Positions 46,565-57,787 are shown, counted from the stretch's first letter. The stretch: 64,000 nt of DNA from Corynebacterium sp. 21KM1197 (GCF_033783015.1 NZ_CP123907.1:186001-250000); one strand, 5' to 3'. Translations and numbers: made by a program. The notes: a model not told the origin generated them from the sequence alone.

Positions 46565-47953
46565 TTAGTGTCGGCGGCCGCTTGCCCGTTCGGAGAGGGT
46601 GGGCTTGGGGCTCTCAGTGCTCTTTGTGGCCGCCGTGTCCCAGCTGTCGGTGGCATTCCGCCGCGATCCGGCCCTCAGGGCGCTGAGGTGCACGAGCGCG
46701 CCGAGGAGGGGGCCGAGGATCAGAGCAAATGGGATGGTGCGCAGTGGGTCGGAGCCGTACCACAGCACGGCGCATACCGCACCGGAGGCCATCACCCACC
46801 CGGCGACGTAGAGCCGGTGCCGCTCGGCTGCGATGCTGGCGGTTCCGGTAATCATCAGCACGCCGGTGCAGGAGGAGGCGAAGGTGAGCGCGGCCAGCAG
46901 CGGGCCGGGCACGGCGTAGGCGGGATCGTGATCCCACCCCACCGCGAGGATCCACGGCCCAAGCAGCCAGGCCAGGCCCGCTCCGAGCGCGCCCGCGCCC
47001 AGCACTCCGGCCGCCGGGGGCAGTACCGCCTGGCGCATGCGCTCGCGGTGTCGCACGAAGTACACGATCAGGGCGGACTGGAACCGCTGCAAGGGCATCA
47101 GTATCGGTGCGCGGGTGAGGGAGACCGCCAGCATGATTCCGGCGAGGGCCACGCCGCTTTCTGACTGCGGCTCCTCCATCGTGGCATTGATCAGCGGCGC
47201 GATGCCGGTGATGATCGCGGCGGAGGCACCCGTGGCGATCATGGCGGAGCCTGCGCGCCGGGCGAAGCCCCCCAGGGTGAGCGGCAGCGGCCTGCGCGCG
47301 TGGGCGCGGGCCGAGGGGTCGGCGGCGAGGATCAGCACCCAACTGGCGCTGCCGATCACCGTGATAACGAAGAACGGCATGAGGGTCCACCCGAATAGGG
47401 CCGCGAGCGCCACGAGGAGGAAGCGCACCCCGGAATCCAGGGCGATGAGGCGCGCGTAGGAGGGCCACCGCTCCCAGCCGGATAGTACGCCGGACAATAT
47501 CGCCTGAAAGGCGTACAGGAGGAGCCCCAGCGCCATCAGGCCGCTGCCCGCCATACCGTGCTCCCCGCCAATGACCAGCGGCGCCCAGACGGGTTCAAAC
47601 AGCAGGCTCAGCGCCGCCGCCACGAGGCCCACGAGGAGGGCAAAGTGCCAGTGGGCATAGGTGTGCTTTGCGACGCCCCCGTGGTTTCCGTGGGCGGTGG
47701 CCTGCGGCTGGTTGGGTTCGCGGCGCTCACCGTGTGCAGTATGCTCCCGACGCTCTCGGTATTCTCGGTGGGCTGAGACGGTGCGGGTGGTTTCCTGCAT
47801 GAGGCCGTCCAGGATCCCGGTGCAGGCGAAGAAAAGCCCCCAGTATGCCTGAAAAAGCTTGGCGGCCTCCTCATCGAGAATGCGGGTGGCGATGATGATG
47901 ACGAGGAAGCCCGAGAGAGCTGCAAAAACGGTGGCTACGCTGAGGGATCTCAA
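46565..47953 (-). CDS. Polysaccharide flippase-like (Wzx/MATE fold) membrane protein
   Basis: A polytopic protein of about 462 residues with some 12-14 membrane segments and a flippase layout, including FQAYWGLFFACTGILDGLMQ early on. I chose TTG 47953 because GGTCAGGAG lies 7 bases upstream; a longer frame back to 48061 has no RBS. A His-rich loop (REYRERREHTAHGERREPNQ) interrupts the first half. It heads the minus-strand glycan operon. Confidence 0.8.
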   Translation of the reverse strand: MRSLSVATVFAALSGFLVIIIATRILDEEAAKLFQAYWGLFFACTGILDGLMQETTRTVSAHREYRERREHTAHGERREPNQPQATAHGNHGGVAKHTYAHWHFALLVGLVAAALSLLFEPVWAPLVIGGEHGMAGSGLMALGLLLYAFQAILSGVLSGWERWPSYARLIALDSGVRFLLVALAALFGWTLMPFFVITVIGSASWVLILAADPSARAHARRPLPLTLGGFARRAGSAMIATGASAAIITGIAPLINATMEEPQSESGVALAGIMLAVSLTRAPILMPLQRFQSALIVYFVRHRERMRQAVLPPAAGVLGAGALGAGLAWLLGPWILAVGWDHDPAYAVPGPLLAALTFASSCTGVLMITGTASIAAERHRLYVAGWVMASGAVCAVLWYGSDPLRTIPFALILGPLLGALVHLSALRAGSRRNATDSWDTAATKSTESPKPTLSERASGRRH

Positions 47954-48208
47954 CGGTACACTCCTGACCCTATGGCGGTTGGAGAAGCAGGGTAAACGGA
48001 AGGTAACATCTCCGGTAATCATACGCACGGAAAATTTTTTCTCCGTGTGGGCCTGTAGCACTTGCGCAGGGGAAGATGTCTGCTAACTTATAGAGCATAT
48101 TGTTTTCCTGAGCGGCCTCACTGGGCGGAAGTGCAGCGGGTCGTTAGCGAGTATTAAGCCAGGTTGCGCCGTAGGTGCGGCCGCAACGAGACGAAAGTGA
48201 ACACGAGT

Positions 48209-48664
48209 ATGCAGAAGACGAAGAAGCTTACTGCCGGTTTCGCCGCTGGCCTTTGTGCTCTGGCGATTGGCGTTACCCCGGCCCACGCGGCCACCTCGAT
48301 GTACGTGGAGGAGGGTTCTTACTCCTACGTTGCTCGTTACATCATGATGGTGCCCACCGACGTGGTGATCTCCGTGGCTGAGGTTTTCAACGACGGCTCC
48401 TCCGCTGAGGCCACCCCCGAGGCCGAGGTTGTTCCTGATGCTGAGGTTCAGTCCAGCGAGGGCGTGGACGTGAGCACCCTGAGCGAGGGCGATACCTTTG
48501 CTAGCCAGATGGTGGAGCTTGCAGACAAGGCCATTGAGAACGCCACCAGCAGCAAGGGCCGCGGCGGTATCGTGAACGCCGTGACCACCTACAGCGATGG
48601 CACCACCCTCAGCTTCACCAAGGAAGCCGGTGCCGCCGAGTACAAGCTCGTGGGTGTCGAGTAA
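48209..48664 (+). CDS. Small secreted protein
   Basis: A 151-residue protein with a signal peptide (MQKTKKLTAGFAAGLCALAI...PAHA) cut near residue 27. The mature part starts ATSMYVEEGSYSYV, has an acidic Glu/Asp-rich middle (EATPEAEVVPDAEVQSSEG) and a beta-rich end. No family recognised. ATG 48209 follows GAAAG at a wide spacing; GTG 48197 is possible. It precedes a sortase-like gene. Confidence 0.65.
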   Translation: MQKTKKLTAGFAAGLCALAIGVTPAHAATSMYVEEGSYSYVARYIMMVPTDVVISVAEVFNDGSSAEATPEAEVVPDAEVQSSEGVDVSTLSEGDTFASQMVELADKAIENATSSKGRGGIVNAVTTYSDGTTLSFTKEAGAAEYKLVGVE

Positions 48665-48695
48665 ATCTGAACCACGCTAGATTTTCTAGAGCGTG

Positions 48696-48731
48696 AAGGG
48701 GCATGGCCTGCGGGCTATGCCCCTTTTTTAT
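48696..48731 (+). terminator. Rho-independent terminator of the secreted protein gene
   Basis: AGGGGCATGGCC pairs with GGCTATGCCCCT (one mismatch), followed by TTTTTA. Confidence 0.85.
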
Positions 48732-48866
48732 GCGGTGAGTGAGGAAGGGAACCATGCTTGCGCCCCCATGGGGCCTCCAGGATAATGGTTCTCTGAATTA
48801 GCCCCGCGCTCCTCCCCGTGCATGGGAGGGCATGTACCCGTCCATCTTGAAGGATAGAAAGACTAT

Positions 48867-49592
48867 ATGAGCAGTATGAATAACGTCCCTCAACAACCGC
48901 AGCCGCCCAGTTCCGGGGCCACCAAGGCGGATAGTGGTGAGCAGAAGAAGCGCTGGCCCGCGGTGCTCATCGGCGTGGTGATCTTTGCCATCATCGTGAT
49001 CGCCGCCGTGTGGGCCCTGGTGGGGGGGAATAAGAGCGATGACGCGGCTCAGGACAATGCAGCGTCCACTCCCACCAGCGCCTATGTGGACGATTCTGGC
49101 GAGCAAGAACATGAAATGGAGATGGCACCGGGTGAGTCCGATGACGTCTCCGAGATGTCCATTTCCGTGGGCGGCGCGGAGAGCGCCCCGGTGGACTCCA
49201 TCCAGGTGACCGATGAAGGTGCCCTCATCCCGCCGCAGGACGTTTCCCGCCTGGGTTGGTACTCCGCCTCCGCTGTGCCGGGAGCGAAGGGGAACGTGGG
49301 CTCCTCCGTGATTACCGGCCACGTGAACTTTGCCGGACAGGGAGAAGGCTACGCCGCTAAGTTCGTGCACATGGAAGAGGGCGAGACCTTCACCATCGCG
49401 GTAAACGGTGAGGACCGCGAGTTCCGCGTGACCAAGGCTCCCTACCACGTGACCAAGGGCGCGGACTTTGCCGACGTGATGGACGACCAGGACGGTAAGA
49501 ACCGCGTGGTGCTGGTGACCTGCGGCGGCGACTTCGTGGGTGGTTCGCTGGGCTACGCCGATAACGTTATTACGATTGCCGAGCCGGTGTAA
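48867..49592 (+). CDS. Class F-like sortase-family protein without the usual Arg
   Basis: A 241-residue protein: cytoplasmic Pro/Ser tail, one membrane helix (residues 32-52), an acidic stalk and a sortase domain from about 108. Catalytic His152 is in ITGHVNFAG and Cys219 in VVLVTCGGDF. The usual sortase F sequence Y-R-D-N-V is here YADNV (residues 230-234), so the catalytic Arg is replaced by Ala231. The enzyme may be inactive, or use another residue. It lies after a secreted-protein gene and not next to an LPxTG gene. Confidence 0.85.
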   Translation: MSSMNNVPQQPQPPSSGATKADSGEQKKRWPAVLIGVVIFAIIVIAAVWALVGGNKSDDAAQDNAASTPTSAYVDDSGEQEHEMEMAPGESDDVSEMSISVGGAESAPVDSIQVTDEGALIPPQDVSRLGWYSASAVPGAKGNVGSSVITGHVNFAGQGEGYAAKFVHMEEGETFTIAVNGEDREFRVTKAPYHVTKGADFADVMDDQDGKNRVVLVTCGGDFVGGSLGYADNVITIAEPV

Positions 49593-49616
49593 CCCGCCGT
49601 TTGGGTGATCCCCGAT

Positions 49617-49655
49617 TCCCCACGCTCCGGGCCTTGGGCCGGTGAGCGTGGGGTT
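49617..49655 (+). terminator. Rho-independent terminator of the sortase-like gene
   Basis: CCCACGCTC pairs with GAGCGTGGG over a 16-base loop, followed by GTTTCTCTTTG. Confidence 0.85.
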
Positions 49656-49871
49656 TCTCTTTGTCCCGAGGTGAGTTGTCATTATCTTCTGTGGGGTCGG
49701 TGGGTGCGTGCTTGAGGGGGCTCCTGTGGCACTCTGCGGGGCTGTGGTCCCCTAACAAGGGGTGTGCAATGGGACCGGGGTATGAAAAACACGGCCCATG
49801 CCCCTGTTCCCTTGTGTGGGAACCGAGGAATGAGCCGCGATGTTTCTAGATGCCTTAGGGGCGCGGTACGC

Positions 49872-49916
49872 CCACGGCGCGGACGGAGCGCGCAGGGCGT
49901 GATTCCGCTCCGTGGG
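49872..49916 (-). terminator. Possible terminator hairpin after the mycolyltransferase
   Basis: Inner arms CGGAGCG / CGCTCCG at 49882-49910, extended outwards by CCCACGG / CCGTGGG. No T-run on the minus strand, so function is uncertain. Confidence 0.4.
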
Positions 49917-49924
49917 GAGGGGCG

Positions 49925-51022
49925 TTACACCCCGAGGCCGCGCGCGATGGTGGGCCAGGAGGCGCGCAGATCCTGCTGCCAGTAACCCCAGGAGTGTGTG
50001 CCGGTGTTGTGGAAGTTAAAGTCCGCCGGGATATTCAGGGAGTCCATCTTGGCCTTGAGGTTGTGGGTGCACATATTGGTCCCGCCCTCGATGATCCCGC
50101 CCAGGCCGATGGTCTGAGCCATGGCCCAGGCCTTCTGGACGTCGTTGTAATCCTTGAAGCGGGGCCCGTTGGGCATGTCATTCTCCCCGGCGGTGCCAGA
50201 GCCATTGGACACGTACACCTGGGTGCCCGCCAACTTGTCCGCGTTTAGCAGGGCGTCGTTATAGCGGTTTACCTCGCCGCCGCGTGCGCCCCACATCTTT
50301 TCAAAGGAAAGTCCCTTGAGGTTGTTGTGATCCAGGGTCAGCGCCACGGAGGCGTAACCGAGGGGCGTGGAGGTTTCGGCGCAGCCGGAGAAGGAACCCA
50401 CGGCGTCATAAAAGCCCGGGTTGTGCTGGGCCAGGAGCAGGGAGGACGTGGCGGACATGGACATACCAGCGATGGCGCGCTGGCCGTTGGCCTGAAGATA
50501 ATCCTCCACGGCTCCGGGGAGTTCCTTGGTGAGGAAGGTCTCCCACTTCTGCGGGCCACCCAGGGCCTCCACGTCCTCGATCCAGTCCGTGTAATAGGAG
50601 AACTTGCCGGACATGGGAATCACCACGTTGATCCCCTTCTCCAGGTAGAACTCGATGGCGTCGGTCTGCTGCACCCAGTTGGCGGTGCCCTCGCCGCCGT
50701 CGCCTCCGTTGAGGAGGTACAGGGTGGGAGCGTCCGGGCGATCGGCCTTAATCAGGGCCAGGGGTACGTGGCGGTTCATGGCCGGGGAAAAGGCGCTGAC
50801 CTCTTCCACGCGCTCGCCGTGCTCGCGCACGATCGTGCGCCACAGCGGTGAGCCCTCCGGTGCGGGGCTGGGCACGGGAGTGATGGTGGCGGGGGCGGTG
50901 TCACCAGCCACCTGTGCGGCCGTTAGTTCGGCGGCGGTTGCCGGAACGGTGGCCGTCATGGCTGCCGCAGCAATCGCGGTGACGGCGAGCGGGGCGGCGA
51001 GGGCGGTTTTGAGGAACTTCAT
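49925..51022 (-). CDS. Trehalose corynomycolyl transferase (antigen 85-type)
   Basis: A 365-residue secreted alpha/beta hydrolase. Signal peptide MKFLKTALAAPLAVTAIAA... ends ATAAE. The nucleophile Ser188 lies in AIAGMSMSATSS, and the C-terminal His is in HNTGTHSWGYWQ. Antigen 85-type enzymes move mycolic acids between trehalose units, and onto arabinogalactan or proteins. I chose ATG 51022 rather than the frame start 51100 that lacks a signal peptide. A leaderless repeat protein and a leaderless 36-residue peptide lie next to it. Confidence 0.93.
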   Translation of the reverse strand: MKFLKTALAAPLAVTAIAAAAMTATVPATAAELTAAQVAGDTAPATITPVPSPAPEGSPLWRTIVREHGERVEEVSAFSPAMNRHVPLALIKADRPDAPTLYLLNGGDGGEGTANWVQQTDAIEFYLEKGINVVIPMSGKFSYYTDWIEDVEALGGPQKWETFLTKELPGAVEDYLQANGQRAIAGMSMSATSSLLLAQHNPGFYDAVGSFSGCAETSTPLGYASVALTLDHNNLKGLSFEKMWGARGGEVNRYNDALLNADKLAGTQVYVSNGSGTAGENDMPNGPRFKDYNDVQKAWAMAQTIGLGGIIEGGTNMCTHNLKAKMDSLNIPADFNFHNTGTHSWGYWQQDLRASWPTIARGLGV

Positions 51023-51078
51023 GCTGGAACCCTTGGTGGAAGTAAGTCGGTGCGGGGATAACGTATGAGAAAACGGGT

Positions 51079-51110
51079 AAAACCCCGGTGGGGAGTCCAC
51101 CAGGGTTTTT
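51079..51110. terminator. Bidirectional terminator between SSGDN gene and mycolyltransferase
   Basis: AAAACCCCGGTGG pairs with CCACCAGGGTTTT (one mismatch) over a 5-base loop, with T-rich tails both ways. It lies 31 bases after the repeat-protein stop. Confidence 0.85.
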
Positions 51111-51140
51111 AACCAAGCCGTGAGGGCATGTGCCGCAGAC

Positions 51141-51899
51141 TTAGATGGACTGCGGGATCTCCGGGAGGTCCAGGTTACCGTCCAGATCCAGGAGATCGGA
51201 GAGATCCAGGTCCAGGATGTCGGAGGAACCGTTGTTGCCGGACAGCTCGGTCAGGTCAGCGACATCGGAGGAGCCGTTGTCACCGGAGGACAGCTCGGAG
51301 AAGTCACCCAGGAAGTCGGTGGAGCCCTGGTTGTCGCCGGAAGAAAGCTCGCTCAGGAAGTTGGAGGAGCCGTTGTCACCGGAGGACAGCTCGGAGAAGT
51401 CACCCAGGAAGTCCGTGGAGAGCTGGTTGTCACCGGAAGAAAGCTCGGAGAGATCCAGGAAGTCGGTGGAACCCTGGTTATCGCCGGAGGACAGCTCGCT
51501 CAGGAAGTTGGAGGAACCGAAGTCATTGTCGCCGGAGGACAGCTCGGAGATGTTCGTGTCACCGAAGAGGTCGGTGGAGAACTCGCCCTGGTTGTCACCG
51601 GAGGACAGCTCGGAGAGGAAGTTCGAGGAGCCGTTATCGCCCGTGGACAGCTCGCTCAGCAGGTTGGAGGAGCCGTTGTCACCGGAGGACATCTCGGCGG
51701 GAGAGAAGTCACCGAAGGTGGAGCCCAGGTCACCCACCTGGATGTTCTCGGGCAGGGTGAGCTGCGGGGTCAGATTGATGTCCGGGAGCGCCGGGAGGCC
51801 CGGAAGCTCGGGGAACTGAATGCCGCCGGTACGCAGCTGGACGAGCAGGTCGCCGATGGGGCCCTGAACGAACTCGTTGATCTTAAGCAGGAAATCCAT
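51141..51899 (-). CDS. Leaderless SSGDN-repeat acidic protein
   Basis: A 252-residue protein with an amphipathic N-terminal helix (MDFLLKINEFVQGPIGDLLV) and no signal peptide. After a Pro-rich linker, LSSGDNxGSSNFLSE-type units repeat about ten times over residues 70-215, followed by a Leu/Asp-rich end. It is very acidic and Ser-rich. Corynebacterial PorA/PorH-type envelope proteins likewise lack signal peptides and can be O-mycoloylated at Ser; the neighbouring mycolyltransferase makes this worth testing. No sequence identity to porins is claimed. Confidence 0.75.
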   Translation of the reverse strand: MDFLLKINEFVQGPIGDLLVQLRTGGIQFPELPGLPALPDINLTPQLTLPENIQVGDLGSTFGDFSPAEMSSGDNGSSNLLSELSTGDNGSSNFLSELSSGDNQGEFSTDLFGDTNISELSSGDNDFGSSNFLSELSSGDNQGSTDFLDLSELSSGDNQLSTDFLGDFSELSSGDNGSSNFLSELSSGDNQGSTDFLGDFSELSSGDNGSSDVADLTELSGNNGSSDILDLDLSDLLDLDGNLDLPEIPQSI

Positions 51900-52242
51900 G
51901 TGTGCAAGTACTCCTTGTTAGCCCTGGGCTGGAACAGATGGGAGCAGCGTAACAAGGCCGGAAAGATCACGCAATGGTTACGGGTGGAAACGCGGGGGTA
52001 CCTACCCCGACCGTTACCCCTGCGCAGCGTGGTGGGAGGATACTTAGGGGCTTATCGACGCCCCGCCGGGGTTCGATGGGAGAGGAAAGGGCAGGAAAGT
52101 GACCCCCATAACGTAGTTCAAGTCACTTTTTATATATATTGTGTTATATCGCCGCATTAAGGGAAATGTATAGGCAATATGCCCCCGTTAGGGGGTGGCG
52201 TATCCTCATGCGTGCAGATCTTCCCTAGAGAAAGGAAACCTC
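51900..52242. other. Divergent promoter region between the SSGDN gene and the 36-residue ORF
   Basis: An AT-rich core (TTTTTATATATATTG, about 52127-52141) and a hairpin CCCCC-GTTA-GGGGG near 52182-52195. The separated arms AAGTGAC and GTCACTT occur around 52096-52128. No gene is seen. Confidence 0.5.
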
Positions 52243-52353
52243 ATGACCCCGCTGGAGAACCTCACCGTGACCATCAGCGATTTTCTGGGCGGTGCCGCCA
52301 ACTTCGGTTCCTCAAATATCGCGGAACTCTCCGTGGCGCTTCACCTTTTCTAG
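52243..52353 (+). CDS. 36-residue leaderless peptide, PorA/PorH-like in style
   Basis: ATG 52243 follows AGAAAGGAAACC and opens [20 protein letters not shown], then [16 protein letters not shown] to TAG 52351-52353. It has no signal peptide, several Ser/Thr, a Gly-rich centre and an amphipathic helix, as in the short PorA/PorH channel proteins of corynebacteria. No database search was made, so identity is unproven. It lies just upstream of lpd and faces away from the mycolyltransferase cluster. Confidence 0.6.
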   Translation: MTPLENLTVTISDFLGGAANFGSSNIAELSVALHLF

Positions 52354-52409
52354 GGGGTTGCGGGGGCCGTCCGGGACAACGTGAGCGCTCTTACGTATTC
52401 TTGGAAACC

Positions 52410-53819
52410 ATGAGCGAACATTTTGACGTAGTTGTCCTCGGTGCCGGCCCCGGCGGGTATGTTGCCGCCATCCGCGCTGCTCAACTGGGTAAAAAGGTGG
52501 CAGTGGTGGAAAAGCAGTATTGGGGCGGCGTGTGCCTCAACGTGGGCTGCATCCCCTCTAAGTCCCTGTTGAAGAACGCCGAGGTGGCCCACATCTTTAA
52601 TAAGGAGGCCAAGACCTTCGGCATCTCGGGGGAGGTTTCCTTTGACTTCGGCGCCGCTCACCAGCGCTCCCGCAAGGTCTCCGCGGGGATTGTCAAGGGC
52701 GTGCACTACCTGATGAAGAAGAACTCCATCACGGAGATTGATGGCCTGGGTTCCTTCAAGGACGCCTCCACCATCGAGATCGTGGAGGGCAAGGACGCCG
52801 GTAAGACCGTGACCTTCGATGACGTCATCATCGCCACCGGTTCCGTGGTGCGCACCCTGCCGGGCGTGGAACTCTCCGAGAACGTCGTTTCCTTCGAGGA
52901 GCAGATCCTCAATGAGAAACTCCCGGAGAAGATGGTGGTGGTTGGTGGCGGTGCCATCGGCATGGAGTTTGCCTATGTGCTGGCCAACTACGGCGTGGAG
53001 ATCACCATCGTGGAGTTCATGGACCGCGTGCTGCCCAATGAGGAGCCCGAGGTGTCCAAGGAGATCGCCAAGCAGTACAAGAAGCTCGGCGTCAAGCTCC
53101 TCACCGGGTACAAGACCACGGCGGTGCGGGATCACGGTTCCTCCGTGGAGGTGGACGTGGAATCCAAGGATGGTTCCAAGAAGGACACCCTGACGGTGGA
53201 TCGCGTGCTCGTCTCCGTGGGCTTTGCCCCGCGCACCGAGGGCTATGGCCTGGAGAACACCGGCGTGAAGCTCACCGAGCGCGGTGCCATCGATATTGAC
53301 GAGCGCATGCGTACCAACGTGGATCACATTTACGCGATTGGTGACGTCACGGCCAAGCTGCAACTCGCGCACGTCGCGGAGGCTCAGGGCGTGGTGGCCG
53401 CAGAGACCATCGCCGGGGCGGAGACGCAGGAACTGGGCGATTACATGATGATGCCGCGTGCCACGTTCTGTAATCCGCAGGTGGCCTCCTTTGGTTATAC
53501 CGAGGCGGCGGCCAAGGAGAAGTGGCCGGATCGGGAGATCAAGACGGCCGTGTTCCCCTTTAGTGCCAACGGTAAAGCAGCGGGCCTGGCGGAGACGGCG
53601 GGCTTTGCCAAGATCGTGGCGGACGCGGAGTACGGGGAGTTGCTGGGTGGCCACTTGGTGGGTGCCAACGTCTCCGAGATGCTGGCCGAGCTGACCCTGG
53701 CGCAGCGCTTTGATCTCACGGCCACGGAGATCGGGCGCAACGTCCACATCCACCCGACGATGTCCGAGGCGATCAAGGAGGCCGCCGAGGGTATCGAGGG
53801 GCATATGATTAACCTGTAA
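52410..53819 (+). CDS. lpd: Dihydrolipoyl dehydrogenase
   Basis: A 469-residue flavoprotein reoxidising lipoamide in 2-oxoacid dehydrogenase complexes. FAD motif [14 protein letters not shown], redox-active Cys pair in [14 protein letters not shown] motif [13 protein letters not shown] and the C-terminal HIHPTMSEA are all present. ATG 52410 (MSEHFDVV) is chosen; an upstream frame would extend through the 36-residue ORF. A terminator follows. Confidence 0.98.
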   Translation: MSEHFDVVVLGAGPGGYVAAIRAAQLGKKVAVVEKQYWGGVCLNVGCIPSKSLLKNAEVAHIFNKEAKTFGISGEVSFDFGAAHQRSRKVSAGIVKGVHYLMKKNSITEIDGLGSFKDASTIEIVEGKDAGKTVTFDDVIIATGSVVRTLPGVELSENVVSFEEQILNEKLPEKMVVVGGGAIGMEFAYVLANYGVEITIVEFMDRVLPNEEPEVSKEIAKQYKKLGVKLLTGYKTTAVRDHGSSVEVDVESKDGSKKDTLTVDRVLVSVGFAPRTEGYGLENTGVKLTERGAIDIDERMRTNVDHIYAIGDVTAKLQLAHVAEAQGVVAAETIAGAETQELGDYMMMPRATFCNPQVASFGYTEAAAKEKWPDREIKTAVFPFSANGKAAGLAETAGFAKIVADAEYGELLGGHLVGANVSEMLAELTLAQRFDLTATEIGRNVHIHPTMSEAIKEAAEGIEGHMINL

Positions 53820-53836
53820 GTCGCAGGAGGGTTGAA

Positions 53837-53868
53837 AGGGGCTGCCTATCGGCAGTCCCTTTTTTCTG
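53837..53868 (+). terminator. Rho-independent terminator of lpd
   Basis: Stem AAGGGGCTGCC / GGCAGTCCCTT over the loop TATC, followed by TTTTCT, 17 bases after lpd. Confidence 0.92.
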
Positions 53869-53968
53869 CGCCTGGTTCGGCGCGTGCTTGGCGCGGTGAC
53901 CAGCACCGACGAAAGTTTGACGCCTTACGGGGCTAGTGTCCCCCGCGTCCCGCCCGCGACCGTCGATA

Positions 53969-53984
53969 AGTGACAAAACTCACT
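53969..53984. promoter_or_regulatory. Candidate GlxR (cAMP-CRP-type) site upstream of sdhCAB
   Basis: AGTGACAAAACTCACT has the GTGA-N6-TCAC core of the GlxR box (outer positions differ). It lies 208 bases before sdhC; sdhCAB is a known GlxR target in C. glutamicum. Function here is inferred. Confidence 0.55.
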
Positions 53985-54191
53985 TTATCTGACACCGATG
54001 AAACTTCCGTCAAAGTCTTTGCACCTCGTGGCCGATAAGGTAAACCTCACGCCGTCAAACTTAAAGGTAACCCTCACCTAAGAAAAGGTGGGATATTTCA
54101 TAAAAAAGCCGCTGTGGCGTGCTGGAACCTGTCTTGAGACTGTGAGTTTTGTCCGCCGCGCACTTATGGTTGAGACGACATTGGAGGTGCC

Positions 54192-54947
54192 ATGACTGTA
54201 AAGAATCCAGACCGTGAGGCAGTCCGTCACGGCAAAATCACCGAAGAGCCGCTGCGGCAGGCTCCTAAAGTCCCCTCGTGGGCGCTCAAGCTCGGCATGG
54301 CCGTCACCGGCCTGATTTTTGGCGGCTTTGTGCTCGTGCACATGGTGGGCAACCTGAAGCTGTTTATGCCCGATCACGCGGGCGTTCCCGCCATCAACGA
54401 GTACGGCGAGTACCTGCGCACGATGGGCGAGCCGATCTTCCCGCGCGAGTCCATCCTGTGGATCTTCCGCATCGTGCTGCTGGCTTCCCTGATCATCCAC
54501 ATCTACGGAGCCATTGCGCTGCACAGCCGCTCGCGCGCTTCGCGCGGCAAGTTCCGTCGCACCAACCTGCTGGGCGGCATGAACTCCTTTACCACCCGGA
54601 CCATGCTGGTCACCGGCGTGGTGCTGCTGCTCTTCATCATCTTCCACATCATGGACCTGACCCTGGGTGTGGAGCCGGCCGCCAGCGCCGTGTTTGAGCA
54701 CGGTGAGGTATACGCGAACATCCTGGCGAGCTTTAGCCGTTGGCCGGTGGCGATCTTCTACATCCTGAGCATGGTGATCCTCTTCCTGCACCTTTCTCAC
54801 GGCATTTGGCTGGCGGTGAGCGACCTCGGCATCACCGGCCAGCGCACCCGCTCCGTGCTGCTCTTTGTGGCATACCTGGTGCCTGCCGTGGTCATGCTCG
54901 GCAACATCATCATGCCGCTCTCCGTGGCCGCCGGTTGGATCAGTTAA
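54192..54947 (+). CDS. sdhC: Succinate dehydrogenase cytochrome b subunit
   Basis: A 251-residue membrane subunit with five helices and conserved His residues (FVLVHMVGNL, LIIHIYGAIAL and FIIFHIMDL) for b-type haem. Together with SdhA and SdhB it oxidises succinate and reduces menaquinone. ATG 54192 follows TGGAGGTGCC. The operon continues with sdhA 31 bases later. Confidence 0.95.
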   Translation: MTVKNPDREAVRHGKITEEPLRQAPKVPSWALKLGMAVTGLIFGGFVLVHMVGNLKLFMPDHAGVPAINEYGEYLRTMGEPIFPRESILWIFRIVLLASLIIHIYGAIALHSRSRASRGKFRRTNLLGGMNSFTTRTMLVTGVVLLLFIIFHIMDLTLGVEPAASAVFEHGEVYANILASFSRWPVAIFYILSMVILFLHLSHGIWLAVSDLGITGQRTRSVLLFVAYLVPAVVMLGNIIMPLSVAAGWIS

Positions 54948-54978
54948 GGCAAGGAAGTAAGGGTTACAAGGATTCAAG

Positions 54979-56972
<1,994 letters not shown>

Positions 56973-56973
<1 letters not shown>

Positions 56974-57722
56974 TGAAGCTTCATCTTGAGATCTGGCGTC
57001 AGGCCGGACCGACCACCGACGGCGCTTTCGAGAGCGTTGATGTGGACGACGCCGAGGAGCAGATGTCGATCCTGGAACTCCTCGACTTTGTCAATGACAA
57101 GCTCATCGAGGAGGGCAAGGAGCCCTACGCCTTTGCCTCGGACTGCCGTGAGGGCATCTGCGGCACCTGCGGTCTGCTGGTTAATGGCCGCCCGCACGGC
57201 GCGGCCAAGAACTCCCCGGCCTGCCAGCAGCGCCTGTTCAACTATTCCGACGGTGACACCCTGAAGATCGAGCCGCTGCGCTCCGCCGCCTACCCCGTGA
57301 TCAAGGACATGGTGGTGGACCGCTCCGCGCTGGATCGCGTCATGCAGCAGGGCGGGTACGTCTCCATCAACGCCGGTACCGCGCCGGACGCGGACACCCT
57401 GCACCTCAACCACCAGACAGCGGAGTGGGCCCTGGATCACGCCGCTTGCATCGGCTGCGGTGCGTGCGTGGCGGCCTGCCCCAACGGCGCGGCGCACCTG
57501 TTCACCGGCGCTAAGCTGGTGCACCTGTCCAAGCTGCCGCTTGGCTCCGAGGAGCGCGGCAAGCGCGCCCGCAAGATGGTGGACGAGCTGGAAACCAACT
57601 TCGGCCACTGCTCGCTGTACGGCGAGTGCGCGGACGTGTGCCCGGCGGGTATCCCGCTCACGGCCGTGGCCGCCGTGACCAAGGAAAGGGCGCGAGCTGC
57701 TTTCCGAGGCAAGGACGATTAA
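56973..57722 (+). CDS. sdhB: Succinate dehydrogenase iron-sulfur subunit
   Basis: A 249-residue subunit with a [2Fe-2S] site CREGICGTCGLL and two C-terminal clusters (CIGCGACVAACP and CADVCPAGIP). Electrons pass from FAD to the haem subunit. It ends the sdhCAB operon. Confidence 0.96.
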
Positions 57723-57787
57723 ACTTAAGGGTCATTGAACCTACAGAGTCTGTAGACCTGCACGAGTAGAAAGCGAGTACGACGCTC

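Noticed and set aside
49764..49985. 73-residue plus-strand ORF after the sortase-like gene
   Set aside because: No RBS, and the 3' part runs antisense through the mycolyltransferase; composition looks non-coding.
51200..51720. Regular short repeats that look like a CRISPR array
   Set aside because: The units are in one reading frame and encode SSGDN repeats; no spacers and no cas genes.
52350..53906. Minus-strand ORF (518 residues) across lpd
   Set aside because: Antisense to a clear lpd gene, His/Gly/Leu-rich as such shadows are.
54063..54081. DtxR-box-like sequence AAAGGTAACCCTCACCTAA before sdhC
   Set aside because: About 14 of 19 positions fit from memory, but the centre and left end do not; not listed as a site without a scan.
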